Source: Sanghuangporus weigelae
Taxonomy: Eukaryota; Basidiomycota; Agaricomycetes; Hymenochaetales; Hymenochaetaceae
Direction of reading: 5' to 3'
Length of the DNA stretch: 64,000 nt
Assembly (NCBI GenBank): GCA_033182465.1
Contig: CP137319.1
Span: forward strand, 1,736,001-1,800,000
This document shows, piece after piece, positions 46,511 to 57,674 of the stretch (its first letter is position 1; every line of letters starts with the position of its first letter). A model generated the notes under the pieces. That model worked only from the letters and a program-made list of their open reading frames with translations, did not search any database and was not told the DNA's origin. The translations under genes were made by a program, and so were the position numbers.

Positions 46511-46978
46511 AGATGTCCATGCGGACACGATTATACCTCCTGATGAGTTTACCGTACGCAAATACCTTTGAAATAATAGCTCCGGACAATTTTGTAGTGT
46601 GAGAGTATCATCATTAATGAAATTTCTACTTGAGAATGATTCGACTTCAGTTGAGATGGATGGATCAATTTATCTGTCTGTGGAGGTCGTGATTTCGATT
46701 TTCTCGACCGACGAATCTCGCAGGCGACACGTGGTGAGTGAATGAGAAAATCAACATTTACTTTCACACCGGGCAAAAACTCATTTTCGAACCGTGAAAA
46801 TGTTACCCAGAATGGAAAAAGAGCCAATCGGATGAGAGCTCACCCGTTCCGATCAAAATTTCTAAGGGCGCGGAATGAGTTTTTGCCCGGTGTGTTTACT
46901 TACTGTCTGACGTCACGCGTATGTCACCCAACGCTGTCTCTTCCGAATATACAATTATACTACATAATACTAAAATAT
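46511..46978. other. Intergenic region with a MITE
   Basis: This is the convergent 3' region of the GT61 gene and the PDI-like gene. It holds the 130-bp element at 46765-46894 and a TGACGTCACGCG word at 46908. Confidence 0.5.
46765..46894. mobile_element. 130-bp MITE, hAT-like
   Basis: Perfect 21-bp terminal inverted repeats (CACACCGGGCAAAAACTCAT plus one base) bound a 130-bp AT-rich element without coding capacity. The flanks TTTACTTT and TTTACTTA match at 7 of 8 positions, as expected of an 8-bp target duplication of a hAT element. The superfamily is inferred from that length only. Confidence 0.75.
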
Positions 46979-48518
46979 CTAAAGTTCATCTTTACTCCGC
47001 TCCGTAGCTGAAGTTGCAGTTGGTCCTTGTACGGCATCCTTTGGCATCTGAATGTTTCCTTCTTCATAATTGTGAGCAATACCTCCGTCTCAATCCACGA
47101 TCCTGTTGGCTCACCTTGCGAAATTCGTGCTGCATTATCACTCTGAGTAGCAGTCGCCGCCCCAGTCGTCGCCGCCGTCATCACAACCTGTTCAACTCCA
47201 TCTGTCACCGGCATCTTTGGCTCGTTCGATTGCAGCGTGTTCTCTTGTGATCCAGTGGCTTTTGGAACAGCACCACCCATCATCCCGGGGTAGCCTTGTT
47301 TGCCATGGAAGTTTTTCGCGCTACCATCCCGAATAGCAGCTTCAAAATCAAACAAATCCGTAAAGCCTCCATGGGCAAGCTTGAGCATCTCCAGCTCCTG
47401 CTGTTTCTCGATTTCAAGCAGCTTCGGATCTGGAACGAACTCCTCTGCGCCTGCTTTCTCGTTTAGCTTGTCGATGCTCGTCCTGCCTTCGAGAAGAGAA
47501 TCGAAGAAAGAAGAGAGGGAATCGAGCTTCAGGAAGCCTTTACGGACGGAAATGATCAGAAACGCACTATATGATCAAGACGAATTGATGACGAACCTCC
47601 GTACTGCACAGGCTTCTTCTTGCCTGCTGGATAAATGAGAACCTTTGACTTGCCTTCCTCTCCAGCTTCCAGGCCCAATTTTACCGAGCTTTTACCTCGC
47701 CAGTCGCGATGAGAGAAAAATTCAATGTCGTCGCTATACTTGTTTGCCAGAATAGACCAGAGGAGCGGCAGCCTATTCGTTCTCTTCAGCAAGAGAGCTC
47801 TTGGCTTCTTTAAGATCTACAGAGAATCTAGGCAGTCTGACTTGAAGCGATGTAGAGACACTCACTGGTTTGGCATTGATCTGGTCAATATCTTCGAAAT
47901 AGCGGAGTAGTTTGATTTTATCTGGAACACTGCGTTGCGCGAAGTAATACAGATCAGTCGCTGATATCTCGCTTTTGTCAAACTTGAAGTCCTTTGGGTC
48001 CATGTATTGCCCTCGAGGGAACAGCTAAGTGAGAGTCAGCAAAAGAGAGAATGACGAACCCGAGGAATGGGGCCTCGGCTTACCCTCACGGTTGGAAAAG
48101 TCGTTACGTTCTGTTCTGTACACAATTGCTCATTTGCTGATTCTTGGCAATCTACAGCGTACATCGGCAAGAATGGATAAAGGGCAAGCGCAGTCTTCTC
48201 GTATTGTGGTGCCAATGCCTCGCAATCCTTATTATGAAGTCAGAAATGTGTTTGAAATACGATCCTGGCAGTATGAGAGAAGCTTACACTGCAATGCGAC
48301 TCCACGAATGCAACAGCGAGTGTCATCTGTATACAGAGATTATAGTCAATGGATGAAAATATTGAGGAATCAACCCAGGCCCGTACTTTTTCCTTCAAAG
48401 CAGCCTTAAGCTCATTTCGCCCAATTAATTTTACAAGTGAGTCTTCGGCGAAGAGTACCGTTGCGGCGAGGCTCCGAAATAGTATTAAAGTAAATAAGCA
48501 CCTTAGGACCATGGTCAT
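46979..48518 (-). CDS. ER thioredoxin-fold protein, PDI/Mpd1-like, copy A (CSDC active site, KDEL end)
   Basis: The start at 48518 gives a signal peptide (TMVLRCLFTLILFRSLAATV). The thioredoxin domain reads VKLIGRNELKAALKEK, MTLAVAFVESHCS then, after an intron at 48238-48287, DCEALAPQYEKTALALY and YAVDCQESANEQLC, with the cis-Pro stretch TTFPTVRLFPRG. The active site is thus CSDC rather than the usual CGHC. The middle has ISATDLYYFAQRSVPDK and LPLLWSILANKYSDDIEFF, like a second, inactive thioredoxin fold. The C-terminal part carries AHGGFTDLFDFEAAIRDGSA and KQGYPGMMGG. A last intron (47026-47114) joins ARISQ to GPTATSATERSKDEL, which gives an ER retrieval signal that is lost if the intron is read through. 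The paralogue lies at 50.3-51.9 kb. Confidence 0.83.
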
Positions 48519-49230
48519 TATAGTGACTCGTGACGGCTTTGACGCGAACTTGAGACGTAGCGCGTGGAGGTAGGGAAGCGGGAGACACAAGTATGCTCAT
48601 TTGAGAGCCGCATCCCATGTACTTATGGGAGCTTTGGAGATCGCATCCATCTTGTTGGCTGTTTGGCATACGTGGAGCTCAGAGCATTGAGCTATTCTCT
48701 CTTGCTTATTTCCCACAAGTGCTGCTCGAGACGCATATCTGGGTGCGGTACGGAATGCCCGTTTGAGCGTGGGCATCACAAGACGGCAGAGACGCCTTCG
48801 GCGGCACCGAGCCAGCGGTAGGCCTGATTGATCCAGAGGTGGGCGGTAAGGCATAGGTACTTGATTTATATAAGCAGATATTCACCTATCTCCAAGTTGG
48901 CAGATGCTATCGATTTCAAGTTTGTTCACTTGGATGGAGGTCGTTCAAGTTTTCTTTACGATATCGACATTCCGGCATTGCCAGTGAATCAACCCAATTC
49001 TCCCTGTGAAAAAGGCCCTGTCTTCTCATTAGCACTCTTGAGAAGAATGCGAGGACTTCATTGATCTGATACTTCAATGCCACAAGATGCCGGTTGTGTG
49101 AAAGTAACGGACAGGAAAAGCTTTACCGCCCTGAGCGTGCACAACACGTGGCTCATCGTGACGTCACGCGAATGTGACGTTTCCTCTCTCCACCGTGTTC
49201 TTTAAGTTTAACTCCTCGTCAACCTCAATC
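48519..49230. promoter_or_regulatory. Divergent region between PDI-like copy A and RNase H2C
   Basis: The region holds the promoters of both genes. A CRE-type TGACGTCA lies at 49159-49166, about 65 bp before the RNase H2C start, followed by a second TGACG at 49174. No gene was recognised in the short frames. Confidence 0.45.
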
Positions 49231-50057
49231 ATGACTCCTGCAAAAATTCAGATAACAGCTGCAGGAACGCCATTAGCTTCATGTGCGAGCAGTCCACAGC
49301 TCATGCCCTTTCACATCGCGTACTCTGGTCCTGCGCCTATAGCCACGTTCTTTCGCGTTAGAGAGATGAACGAGGAGTTTCCGTCTTCGTCTGCTCCTGC
49401 ATCGTCTTCATCATCAGGCTCCCCAGATATCATTGTAGAAGAGAAGTCTGCGGCCATGAACAGGATACACGTAGAGAAAAAGCCTATGGTGAATGGAAAT
49501 GGGAAGCTGAGTTTGGGGAAGAGGTTGGTCGCGGCTTTTCGAGGACGTCGTGTCGTTGGCGTCGAAGTGCCGTTGCCCGAGGGCTACACGGGCGTCATAC
49601 TGCATTCCGATGCATCATCAACGAAGAAAACCGACCCTCAAAGAAGTTTATCCAACGATGTAGAGGGTAGCAGAAGGATGGACGGAAGGCGGAAAGCATC
49701 GACGCGAGGAACTCGGCATTCGAAGCCTATTGAGGTTGATGACGATGAAGACGTCGGCGAGTCCTCTCCGAATCAAAATGGAATCGATCTCGACGACGAT
49801 GCGACGGATCCGAGTCTCATTCTCAACTCCAATGAGCACGAAGGCGAGGTCAAAGTTCTGAAGGCTATGCAAACTTTCCAATCCATCGTGGTTTGGAATC
49901 CGGACGTTGTGGTAGACGATGGGCGGGATGAATATATACGAGCTCTCCGGGAATGGACTGCTGTAGCATCAGAGGTAACGTCTATAAATTATTATTATCA
50001 TGGCGATTCATGGGGAATGATCATTATTTTCCTTAGCTTCACCGTATGGAGGACTAG
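49231..50057 (+). CDS. RNase H2 non-catalytic subunit C (Rnh203-like)
   Basis: This is the accessory subunit of heterotrimeric RNase H2, which removes ribonucleotides and RNA-DNA hybrids in the nucleus. The N-terminal beta strands read LMPFHIAYSGPAPIATFFRV. The core FRGRRVVGVEVPLPEGYTGV matches the FRGR...VxxPxGYxG signature of the family, and the C-terminus gives FQSIVVWNPDVVVDDGRDEY followed by ALREWTAVASE. One intron (49975-50036) leads to a seven-codon last exon ending LHRMED, where the family usually has a similar LH end. The start at 49231 (MTPAKIQITAAG) is chosen because it directly precedes conserved sequence. The spliced length is about 254 residues. An acidic insertion (VDDDEDVGESS) is specific to this protein. 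Confidence 0.88.
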
Positions 50058-50270
50058 TGAGTGCCATCGTGTCATTCATGGGTTCACTCAGCCGCTCACC
50101 GTGTCGGTCCGTCAATCGATTATACCCACCGCTGATGTATTGTGCTTTACCACTTGATCACTGCACCAGACAGCTCGTTCTTCAAGTGTCAGAAATTGTA
50201 TTGGCGAAAAATGCAGGATAAACATTGTATAAACAGTTGTAAAGTACACTAAAAGAGAAGCCGACCACAC

Positions 50271-51937
50271 TCAAAGCTCGTCCTTGACATGCTCTTCGGC
50301 ATCCGCGTCTTTTGAGGGTTCGACAGGTGGCTCGGGCGCAGGCGTGGTTTCCTCAGCAGCAACTTCTTCTGTGATGACACTTGTAGCTTCTGGCTCAGCC
50401 TCAGGCTCCGGTTCTGGTTGAGATTCGACTTCTGGCTCAGGCCCTGGTTCTTCATTGGCCTCTGGCTCCATCTCCTGCTCAGGTACTGACTCGGGTGTAG
50501 ATGTTTCTTTGACCTCTTCAGCTTGTGTTTCTGTCGGAGTCGGAGTCGCTGCCGCAGTTGGTACATCCATCACAACCTGTCCTGCCTCATCCGTCACCGG
50601 CATCTTAATCTTCTTCGATTTCGTCGAACCTGAACTTGAGCTAGAGCTCGAACTGGATTCCCGCTTCTTTGCATTGCCGCCCTTAGGCTGCGCACCGCCC
50701 ATCATTCCAGGGTATCCATTTGTATCATGGAAGTTCTTCGCACTACCGTCTTTAACTGCTTGCTCGAAGTCGATCATGTTTGCGAAACCTCCGTGTGCAA
50801 GCTTGAGCATTTCTGCTTCCTGTTGGCGCTGGATCTCAAGTTCCTCTGGATCCGGGGTGAATTCTTCTGCGGCTGCGGCTGCGTTCAGTTCCTCGAGGTT
50901 GGCTGTACCGTCAAGAAGAGAGTCGAAGAACTTCGAGAGGGAGTCGTGTTTCAAGATGCCTGCGCAGAAGGTTAGACGTCAAGTTCATTGGGAAGGTGAA
51001 GATGATCGAACCCATGAATTGTACCGGCTTGGTCTCCCCAGCAGGAAATATGAGCACCTTTGACTCGTCAGCTTCACCAGCCTCAAAGCCCATTTTCACC
51101 GAGCTCTTCCCTCGTCGGTCACGGTGAGAGAAGAATTCGATGTCATCGCCATATTTGTTCGCAAGTACAGACCATAATAATGGCATCTTGTTCTTCTTTT
51201 TCATCAACAAGGCGCGATGTTTATTCAGAACCTAGGAAATACTTCATTAGCATAATGGAAATAATAATCAAAGAAAAGATAGGAACCTTTTTGTCGTTAA
51301 TCTGGTCCATTTCTTCAAACTGATGGATTTTCTTTATTTTGCCTGGAATACCACGCTGAGCGAAGTAGTAAAACTCGCTAGCCGATCGTTGTGGACCATC
51401 AAATTCGACGGGCTTCATTTGCTTTCCTCGAGGGAAGAGCTGTTAAAGCCGAACAATTCAGCATCTTTTGCACGTTTGAAACACTACGTCGAGCTCACCT
51501 TGACAGTTGGGAATCCCTTCACTCCCTGGTCGGCACATAGCCGTTTGTTTGCTGCTGCATCACAATCCACGGCATAGAAGGGTACTAAGGGATGAACGCC
51601 AAGAGCTGCTTTGCTGTACTCTGGTGCCATTCGTTGACAATGCTAGACAGGACATTAGGGAGGGCACTTATGAGGCCGTGGGAGGAACGCTTACTCCGCA
51701 CCAAGGTGCCACGAACGCGACAACCGAAGTCATCTGAACAGAACAAAACGCTTAAGCAATCCCAGACACAGTGATATTTAAGACAAGCCGTACGTTTTGT
51801 TTCATAGCCTCTTTGAACTCCTTATGCCCGATCATCTTCACTTGCGAGTTCTTAGGGAAGAGCGCAGCGGAAACGAGATTTGGCGCGAGAGCCAGCGAGA
51901 GGACAAGCACCTGCGGCAGCATCATAGCGTCTCTCAC
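50271..51937 (-). CDS. ER thioredoxin-fold protein, PDI/Mpd1-like, copy B (CGHC active site, KDEL end)
   Basis: The start at 51937 leads to a signal peptide (MMLPQVLVLSLALAPNLVSA); an alternative in-frame Met lies four codons on. The active domain reads VVAFVAPWCG then, after a 52-nt intron at 51643-51694, HCQRMAPEYSKAALGVH, so the CGHC motif is split exactly between Gly and His. YAVDCDAAANKRLC and KGFPTVK follow. The second part has FYYFAQRGIPGKIKKIHQFE and MPLLWSVLANKYGDDIEFF. The C-terminal exon holds AHGGFANMIDFEQAVKDGSA, a low-complexity Glu/Pro-rich stretch and the ER retrieval signal HVKDEL. It has the regular catalytic motif, unlike copy A. The long acidic tail is its main difference from small yeast Mpd1. 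Confidence 0.88.
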
Positions 51938-53742
51938 TCAGAAGCCCTGCACGATGGATACCGAAAGAATGGATTTGGCCCTGAAGATTGGAGGAGGAAG
52001 GAGAGGAACAGGATGCTCGTCGTGCGTGTAACGTGTTCGAATTACTTTATAGATGCTTCCGTGGGCGCGTCGATCCCACGGTTACAGCAGTGCATACGTG
52101 GAACTCTATCGTTGCGCTCATTCCTATTTCTTGCCCCGACACTCTCACGGACGTGGCTCAAACTACTACGACTCTCGTCGCTTCACCGTGGGCGTTGAAT
52201 CCAAGTCGTGAGAATGTGTTTACCGCCCGAAGCTCGGTACCGTCTTTCGTGGAAACAGACTTGTCCAGTCTCGACAAAACTTTGTAGTTGAGATTTCTTG
52301 TGGTTATCCTATGGTCCGGTCCAAAGGTAGTTCTGGTGGCCGAGAACATGCTGAATCGTTTAATGAGAAGCAGTGCGGAGCGTCGCAACTCTCATCGTAT
52401 GTCTCCGTTCTTACTACGTGTTTCGTGAGATCATCGTCAATAAAGCGATCACGACACAATATTTGATCACTTCTGTATCGATGTTACTGTGATGATGCGT
52501 AAAGCTTCTTCGAAATCAAAGCAGCGTCGGCCAATATGGATTTGCCTGAATGGACTGTCCGGGCATTGATAGTAAAATTGTAAAAAAGGGGTGCAAAAAA
52601 AGAGTGGAAAGCAAGAGCAGAAATGCTGCATCAATGAAAATTCCAATTTCAATCGACCATCATGACCGTGACCATTGGATTCAGAGAGAGAACTTGCGAG
52701 CTCTCGCGGTTGATTTGTTCTGATGATCCCTTTCGTTCCCGTCTCACCGGTACTTTGCTTTCAAGATTTGAATTACAAGTTATTGCTGATTTTATGGTAC
52801 TTATTTTGGAACTGTTTCGGGTTGGAATTCAATTCAAGGCATGGTTGGTTTGTTCCCCGCGCGAAGAACAGATTACGTATGCAGCGAACGGATGAAACCC
52901 GTAATCGATCAGCGCTGATCAAGCCAAGAATAAGATTGGTGTTCCGAGATCCGCGATCACTCCTTCCATTTTATTCTAATTTTTGGATCTTGACGCGAAC
53001 CAAGTGGCAACCAGAATCTCAGAAGTCGTAGCTGCTCTAATGCTAATTGTCTCTGAATGCTTACTCTCAACGGCTTTAGCACAGTCGAGACTGGACCAGT
53101 ACGACAACGAGAACAGATGTAATCCTGGAGTATCTGGCGTCATCATTAATTTTACGCTTATTCCACGCTTCCAGGATCAATTTCTACGTGAATTTTCTAG
53201 AAAGGTTGCAAAGCGACCCAAATCGTCGTCGTCGCTCGCCGTTAGCAGCCAGCACCAAATACTTGCAAGGCATGCTTCTCTAGGGCTGAGTAGGACGCTG
53301 AGTGGAACTTGTTGATGATCAAGCACAGGTCTGCGGAGGAATGAGCTGGCCGGTGTCAGCCGGGCAAATCGCGACCTATCACGACGCGAAGCGATACATT
53401 TTTTGCGGGACTAAACAGGTCGAAATAGGCCGCCCTGTGTGATCCAATCGTGCCTTTATTTCGCCCTTCATCAGCGTGTCGCGCCCGTCCGACTCGCCCT
53501 CTCCTCCCCATCCACCATCTGTCGCTCTTTTCGCGCCCATCCAAACGGCACACCGTCGCTCTTTCTCAGCCTTTGCGTACTTGCATAAGAAGTGAACTTT
53601 TTTTTCCTTCACTGTAACGACTCGTGCTGACTGGTTCTGCATTTCGCTCATTTCTGCCCAATTTTTATGCTTCTTTTCTCCTAGGTGCTTTCTTGCATTT
53701 TTATACCATCGTTGTACTTCACACAGCACCCATACCAACACA
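51938..53742. other. 1.8-kb intergenic region upstream of PDI-like copy B and the Kre9-like gene
   Basis: This region is divergent. It has no frame with family features. From about 53,400 to 53,740 it is pyrimidine-rich, as expected of a fungal core promoter and leader for the downstream Kre9-like gene. The middle part (52,400-53,300) has no recognisable content. Confidence 0.4.
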
Positions 53743-54673
53743 ATGTCGAAGGCACTTTTCCTTGCTATTGTCCTCCCTGCACTTGCCGTTTTGGCGCAAG
53801 TCGAACCTCTCGATCCTGCTCCTGGCAACGTTTACAACACTGGGGCGGACTGTGAGGTTGTTTGGGCGACGGATCCCACGGGCCAGTGGACGACTATGAA
53901 TATTGAGCTGATGACTGGCTCAAACTCACAGATGGTTCACCTCACGAGTACGTGCCTAAAGTCGTGAACATTAAAATGGCATTTTTGATTGACTTTTCTT
54001 CCCCCTTTTTTTCTTCTTTTTTACAGCCGTTGCGACGGTTGACGGTACAAAGGACACGAGATTTAGCTTTACCTGCCCTTCGGTAAAAATTTCGGCTTTA
54101 TAGCGTTCATACGTGCAGTAATCGGGTTTCTCTCCGCTCGTCCAGGTTACAATCAACTCTGCAATTTACTTTTATCAATTCTCGACCCCCACCGCTCCCG
54201 GGAACCTGACTTGGACTGGCCGTTTCGCCATTGCGGACGCGAGCGGGAAGACGGTCGATCCACCGGAGGAACAAGACGGTATCGCATTCGGCACGGGCGC
54301 ACTATCAGACCCGAGCACCGCGTCCCCCGCACCTACGTATCTTGGCGACGCAGTCGTCTCCACCACTGTTTTAGAAGCAAACGGCACTAGTACTGGTTCA
54401 GCTCCTGTATCAGTCGTTCAGACTGTCATATCCAATTCCGTAACCGGCGCCCTGACTGCTACGGGCTCGTTGACGACGACGAGGAACACTGCGGCGACGC
54501 GGTCTGACGCTGCGAACCAGGTTTCTGGTACCGCATCTGGCTCCGACCCTGCAGCTTCGTCACAGAGCGCCGCAAGCGGCGCCTCCGCACCCGTTCTTGA
54601 TCTCAAGTCTCGCAGCCTGCAGGCATTCGCTGGCCTCATCGGTACAGCGTTGGTCTTCACGGCTGTCCTCTAA
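53743..54673 (+). CDS. Kre9/Knh1-like GPI-anchored Ser/Thr-rich cell-surface protein
   Basis: The product is a secreted protein of the Kre9/Knh1 N-terminal family, found in the fungal wall and often linked to beta-1,6-glucan assembly. The signal peptide is MSKALFLAIVLPALAVLAQV. The domain shows the typical VEPLDPAPGNVYNTGADCEV, VWATDPTGQW and MNIELMTG, then VATVDGTKDTRFSFTCP and INSAIYFYQFSTPTAPG after two short introns (about 53948-54026 and 54082-54145). A Ser/Thr/Ala-rich stalk and a hydrophobic C-terminal tail (LQAFAGLIGTALVFTAVL) indicate GPI anchoring. The length of about 260 residues is usual. Whether it acts in glucan synthesis or is a structural wall protein cannot be told. Confidence 0.85.
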
Positions 54674-55466
54674 GCAGATCTTACGAACCAATGGGTTGTC
54701 CGACACTGCTTTCCGCTCTCTCCATCCCCCTCCACGATAATACCCCTCCATTTTCTTGTTTCGATCATCGCTACGCACAATACTCCTCTCGCACGCACTC
54801 ACGGATACTCGCACGGATGGATGCACGCATTACCAGCACGTTGCACGTTTCTTACCTCCTAACGCCTGCCGCCTGCCAATCACATCATGTTTCGCACAAG
54901 CATCGACATCTTTCTTTCGCTTTAGCCTGATGACCCCGCAAAACACTATCATGTTCGCCTAACTGCTTTTGAATAGGCACACGGCTTGTGCTTTCCTTTC
55001 TTCGTCCTGTTGGGTCCTTTTTTGTGGCTCTCGATGTTCTCGATGCTTTTGGCCTATCTTTGATGCTTAATGTACTGAGGTTCTTGTGGGTATAATATAA
55101 TCAGTCTGCTTGCTGGTATGGTTTTTGGTAGCTTCAAGACAGGTCAGTTTGACGTGACTCGTTGGTGTATCTGAACGTCTATCTGAGCTTCGGCTACTCA
55201 CAATCCTGCGAGGATGGTCTCAAAGATTTGCTAATAGTGCAGAAGTCCGCCCAAAACCCAACTGAGACAATTAAAATAGCGACATTATGCTAACTTGAAC
55301 GACTGACCGTATAAAAGAGTGAAATTTCTCAATAAGGAGCGGTATGTACGAAAGAACGACAGAGGACTATGGTCCTTGTTAATGCCGGATAGCTAAGAGA
55401 TGGCCCACCGCTGCTGTCTTCCCTTGTCAGATCAACCAGTAGAGCATGCAGACTGATGCTTGTCAA
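54674..55466. other. Convergent intergenic region
   Basis: Presumed 3' UTRs of the Kre9-like and GH5 genes. It is pyrimidine-rich just after the Kre9-like stop and AT-rich near 55,080-55,100. Nothing coding is seen. Confidence 0.4.
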
Positions 55467-57674
55467 TCAGGCGCTCGTGGATGTGCTGTTGATGTATGGA
55501 TCACAGACATGCTCGTCAATCAGTTTCGACGGATCCTTCGTCATGTATCCCCTTTCGATGGCCCCGTAATACGACCTGAATCGATAAATAAGTAGTTTGG
55601 CGCTAAGTGAGGTTTAATAACGGTTTACGTGAAGCGTACTCACCAAACTCTAGGGTAATCGCCAGCTTCCTCCGACTTCTCAATCTTGAAGCTCCAGAAC
55701 TACACAGTAAGGAGTATACACTTTCAGCAATTCCCTCGTTACAGAAAATGAAACTCACCATCCAGCCTGAGCCTTCGGAATAAGCTCTCTTCTGAGCATC
55801 CGCCCATTTCATCAAGAATTCGTCGGTAGGGGTCCATTGAGTAGCCAAAGACCATTCTCCAAAGAATAGAGGTGTGTTTCCCAATGCTGCATCGTTCTTT
55901 ACGCGATCCAGGTCTTTGTTCATGGACTTGAATCAGATCATATCTTAATCGGATGGCTATCCAATTGCTCACTGCAAATGCTTGTAAGATAAGCTTCCTC
56001 AGTTGCATTAGCTACTCCGCCAAACCTGAGCAAAATATATAAGTCAGTTGTCATTGTCCAGAATATGCAGAGCAAACAATACGAACGAGTAATATAAATG
56101 ATTGTCATAGGCCTGCGATCCTATTGCTGCATCCGCGGGATTGGGAGGGTTGTTCCACTGCCAATTAATGTCCATAAATCTAACGTTCAAGCGGTTCATT
56201 CTAGTGTCCTTGGCAGATATACATGGCTTAAATGCTTACACCGAGGTCAACGGTGTTCTGTTTGGACAATCGCCACCAAGGATGGAGTCAATGCCGTATT
56301 TGAACGCTAACTCAGCGATCATAGGCGCCGCATCAAGAAGCACCGTCCCAATAGAGCCTCCATAGAGATCGCCTCCAAGAACGGACTCAGTTGCGTTCAG
56401 TGTATTGGGCAAGAGCTTCTCTAGCAGTCCACTAGGCGCCGTAAAATCCAAGTCTACAAGACCGAGGAGAGTCTCTACGGCACGTATAACTCTAACGAAA
56501 TTCTTCTGGACTGACCGGAGGGAAACATGTCAGTCGAAATCACAAGTTATTCAGAAAGGTACTCACAATCTCCATATCCTGGTGTTTGCGAAGCATCCGA
56601 TATCGGTTCATTGACAGCTTCAATAGCTACAACGCTTGCAAAGTCGGGATCAAGATGGCTCAGAGCGGTCATGACGGCAGTCCAAACCAAGGCGCGATGG
56701 TAGTTGTGATCGGTCTATTGGCTTGGTGTCAGGATTGCAGCAACACTTCAAGGAGGGCTCGACATACATAGAATTGAACATCGCTGGTACATCTGGGAAA
56801 ATGAATCAGAAGAACGTCGATTAAGCATAACGCAGAAGATTACTCACCTGCCGGCAAACATTTGGTTGGGACTCGAAACGCCCGGAAGAGCATGATGGTC
56901 CAAAATCACTTTGATTCCAGCGGCTTTCAGTTGCCTCAGTCCTCGTTTCTACTCCGTAACTGAGATGCTCATGAAATAAATTCCAAGTTGAAAGGAGCCG
57001 CACCAGCTGTTTGATACCACCTCGAGGGTAGAACTCGGTTTTACGATCGACTAGAGGTTCAACGATCCAGTAGCCAAGCTATCACAATCATAGGAATGGT
57101 CAACCCTATGGATGTAGGCTCCGAGATGCCTGATGCTTACCGGGAGGCGAACTGTATTTATTCCCCAAGATGCGATGCTATCAACATCGCTCTGCGTGAA
57201 CCAAGTTGACCTGGCCAATTATCGTCTTAATGCAAATCACTCAGTGAGCGCCTAGGGCGACGCACCAGTGGCTGTCGAATATCTCGTCAACGGTGTCTGG
57301 ATACGCTTGGGCGAAAGCACTAGAAAATCTCTGAACGAGCCATGATTATCAAAATCGAGCATCTTACGCACAATTCTGATGCTATGCAATCCGCGCAATT
57401 ATCACAAATTTCGCCGCCCATCGCTTTCCATTCCTCAGGAAGCATCCATGGCTATGCAAAAAGTAAAGAGATATGCAGGAGGGGGAAAATATGCCAGCTC
57501 TCACCTCCACAAGGAGCCATGAGCCTTCCGGTAGCAAGTAAGAACATGCGTCGGATCAGCAAGAAGATACACACCAAGATTTACTCCATAAATTTTGTCT
57601 GGAAGTTGAGCAAGGATCGAAGGTATGATGCTTAGAAGGAGGCAGAAAAACAGAGCGCAAAGTCGTTGGAACAT
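55467..57674 (-). CDS. Secreted GH5 exo-beta-1,3-glucanase
   Basis: The enzyme hydrolyses beta-1,3-glucan at the wall. The signal peptide MFQRLCALFFCLLLSIIPSI precedes KIYGVNLG. Splicing restores GSWLLVE and PWMLPEEWKAMGGEICDNCA, the family start. Later exons give SIASWGINTVRLPV, AAGIKVILDHHALPGVSSPN and DFASVVAIEAVNEPISDASQ, in which NEP carries the acid/base Glu. LGNTPLFFGEWSLATQW has the nucleophile Glu in GEWS, and the last exons read GDYPRVW and SYYGAIERGYMTKDPSKLID. The protein ends INSTSTSA at 55467. About a dozen short introns are inferred, so the boundaries of the middle exons (56,000-57,300) are approximate. Both catalytic residues and the start block are present, so it should be active. 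Confidence 0.85.
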
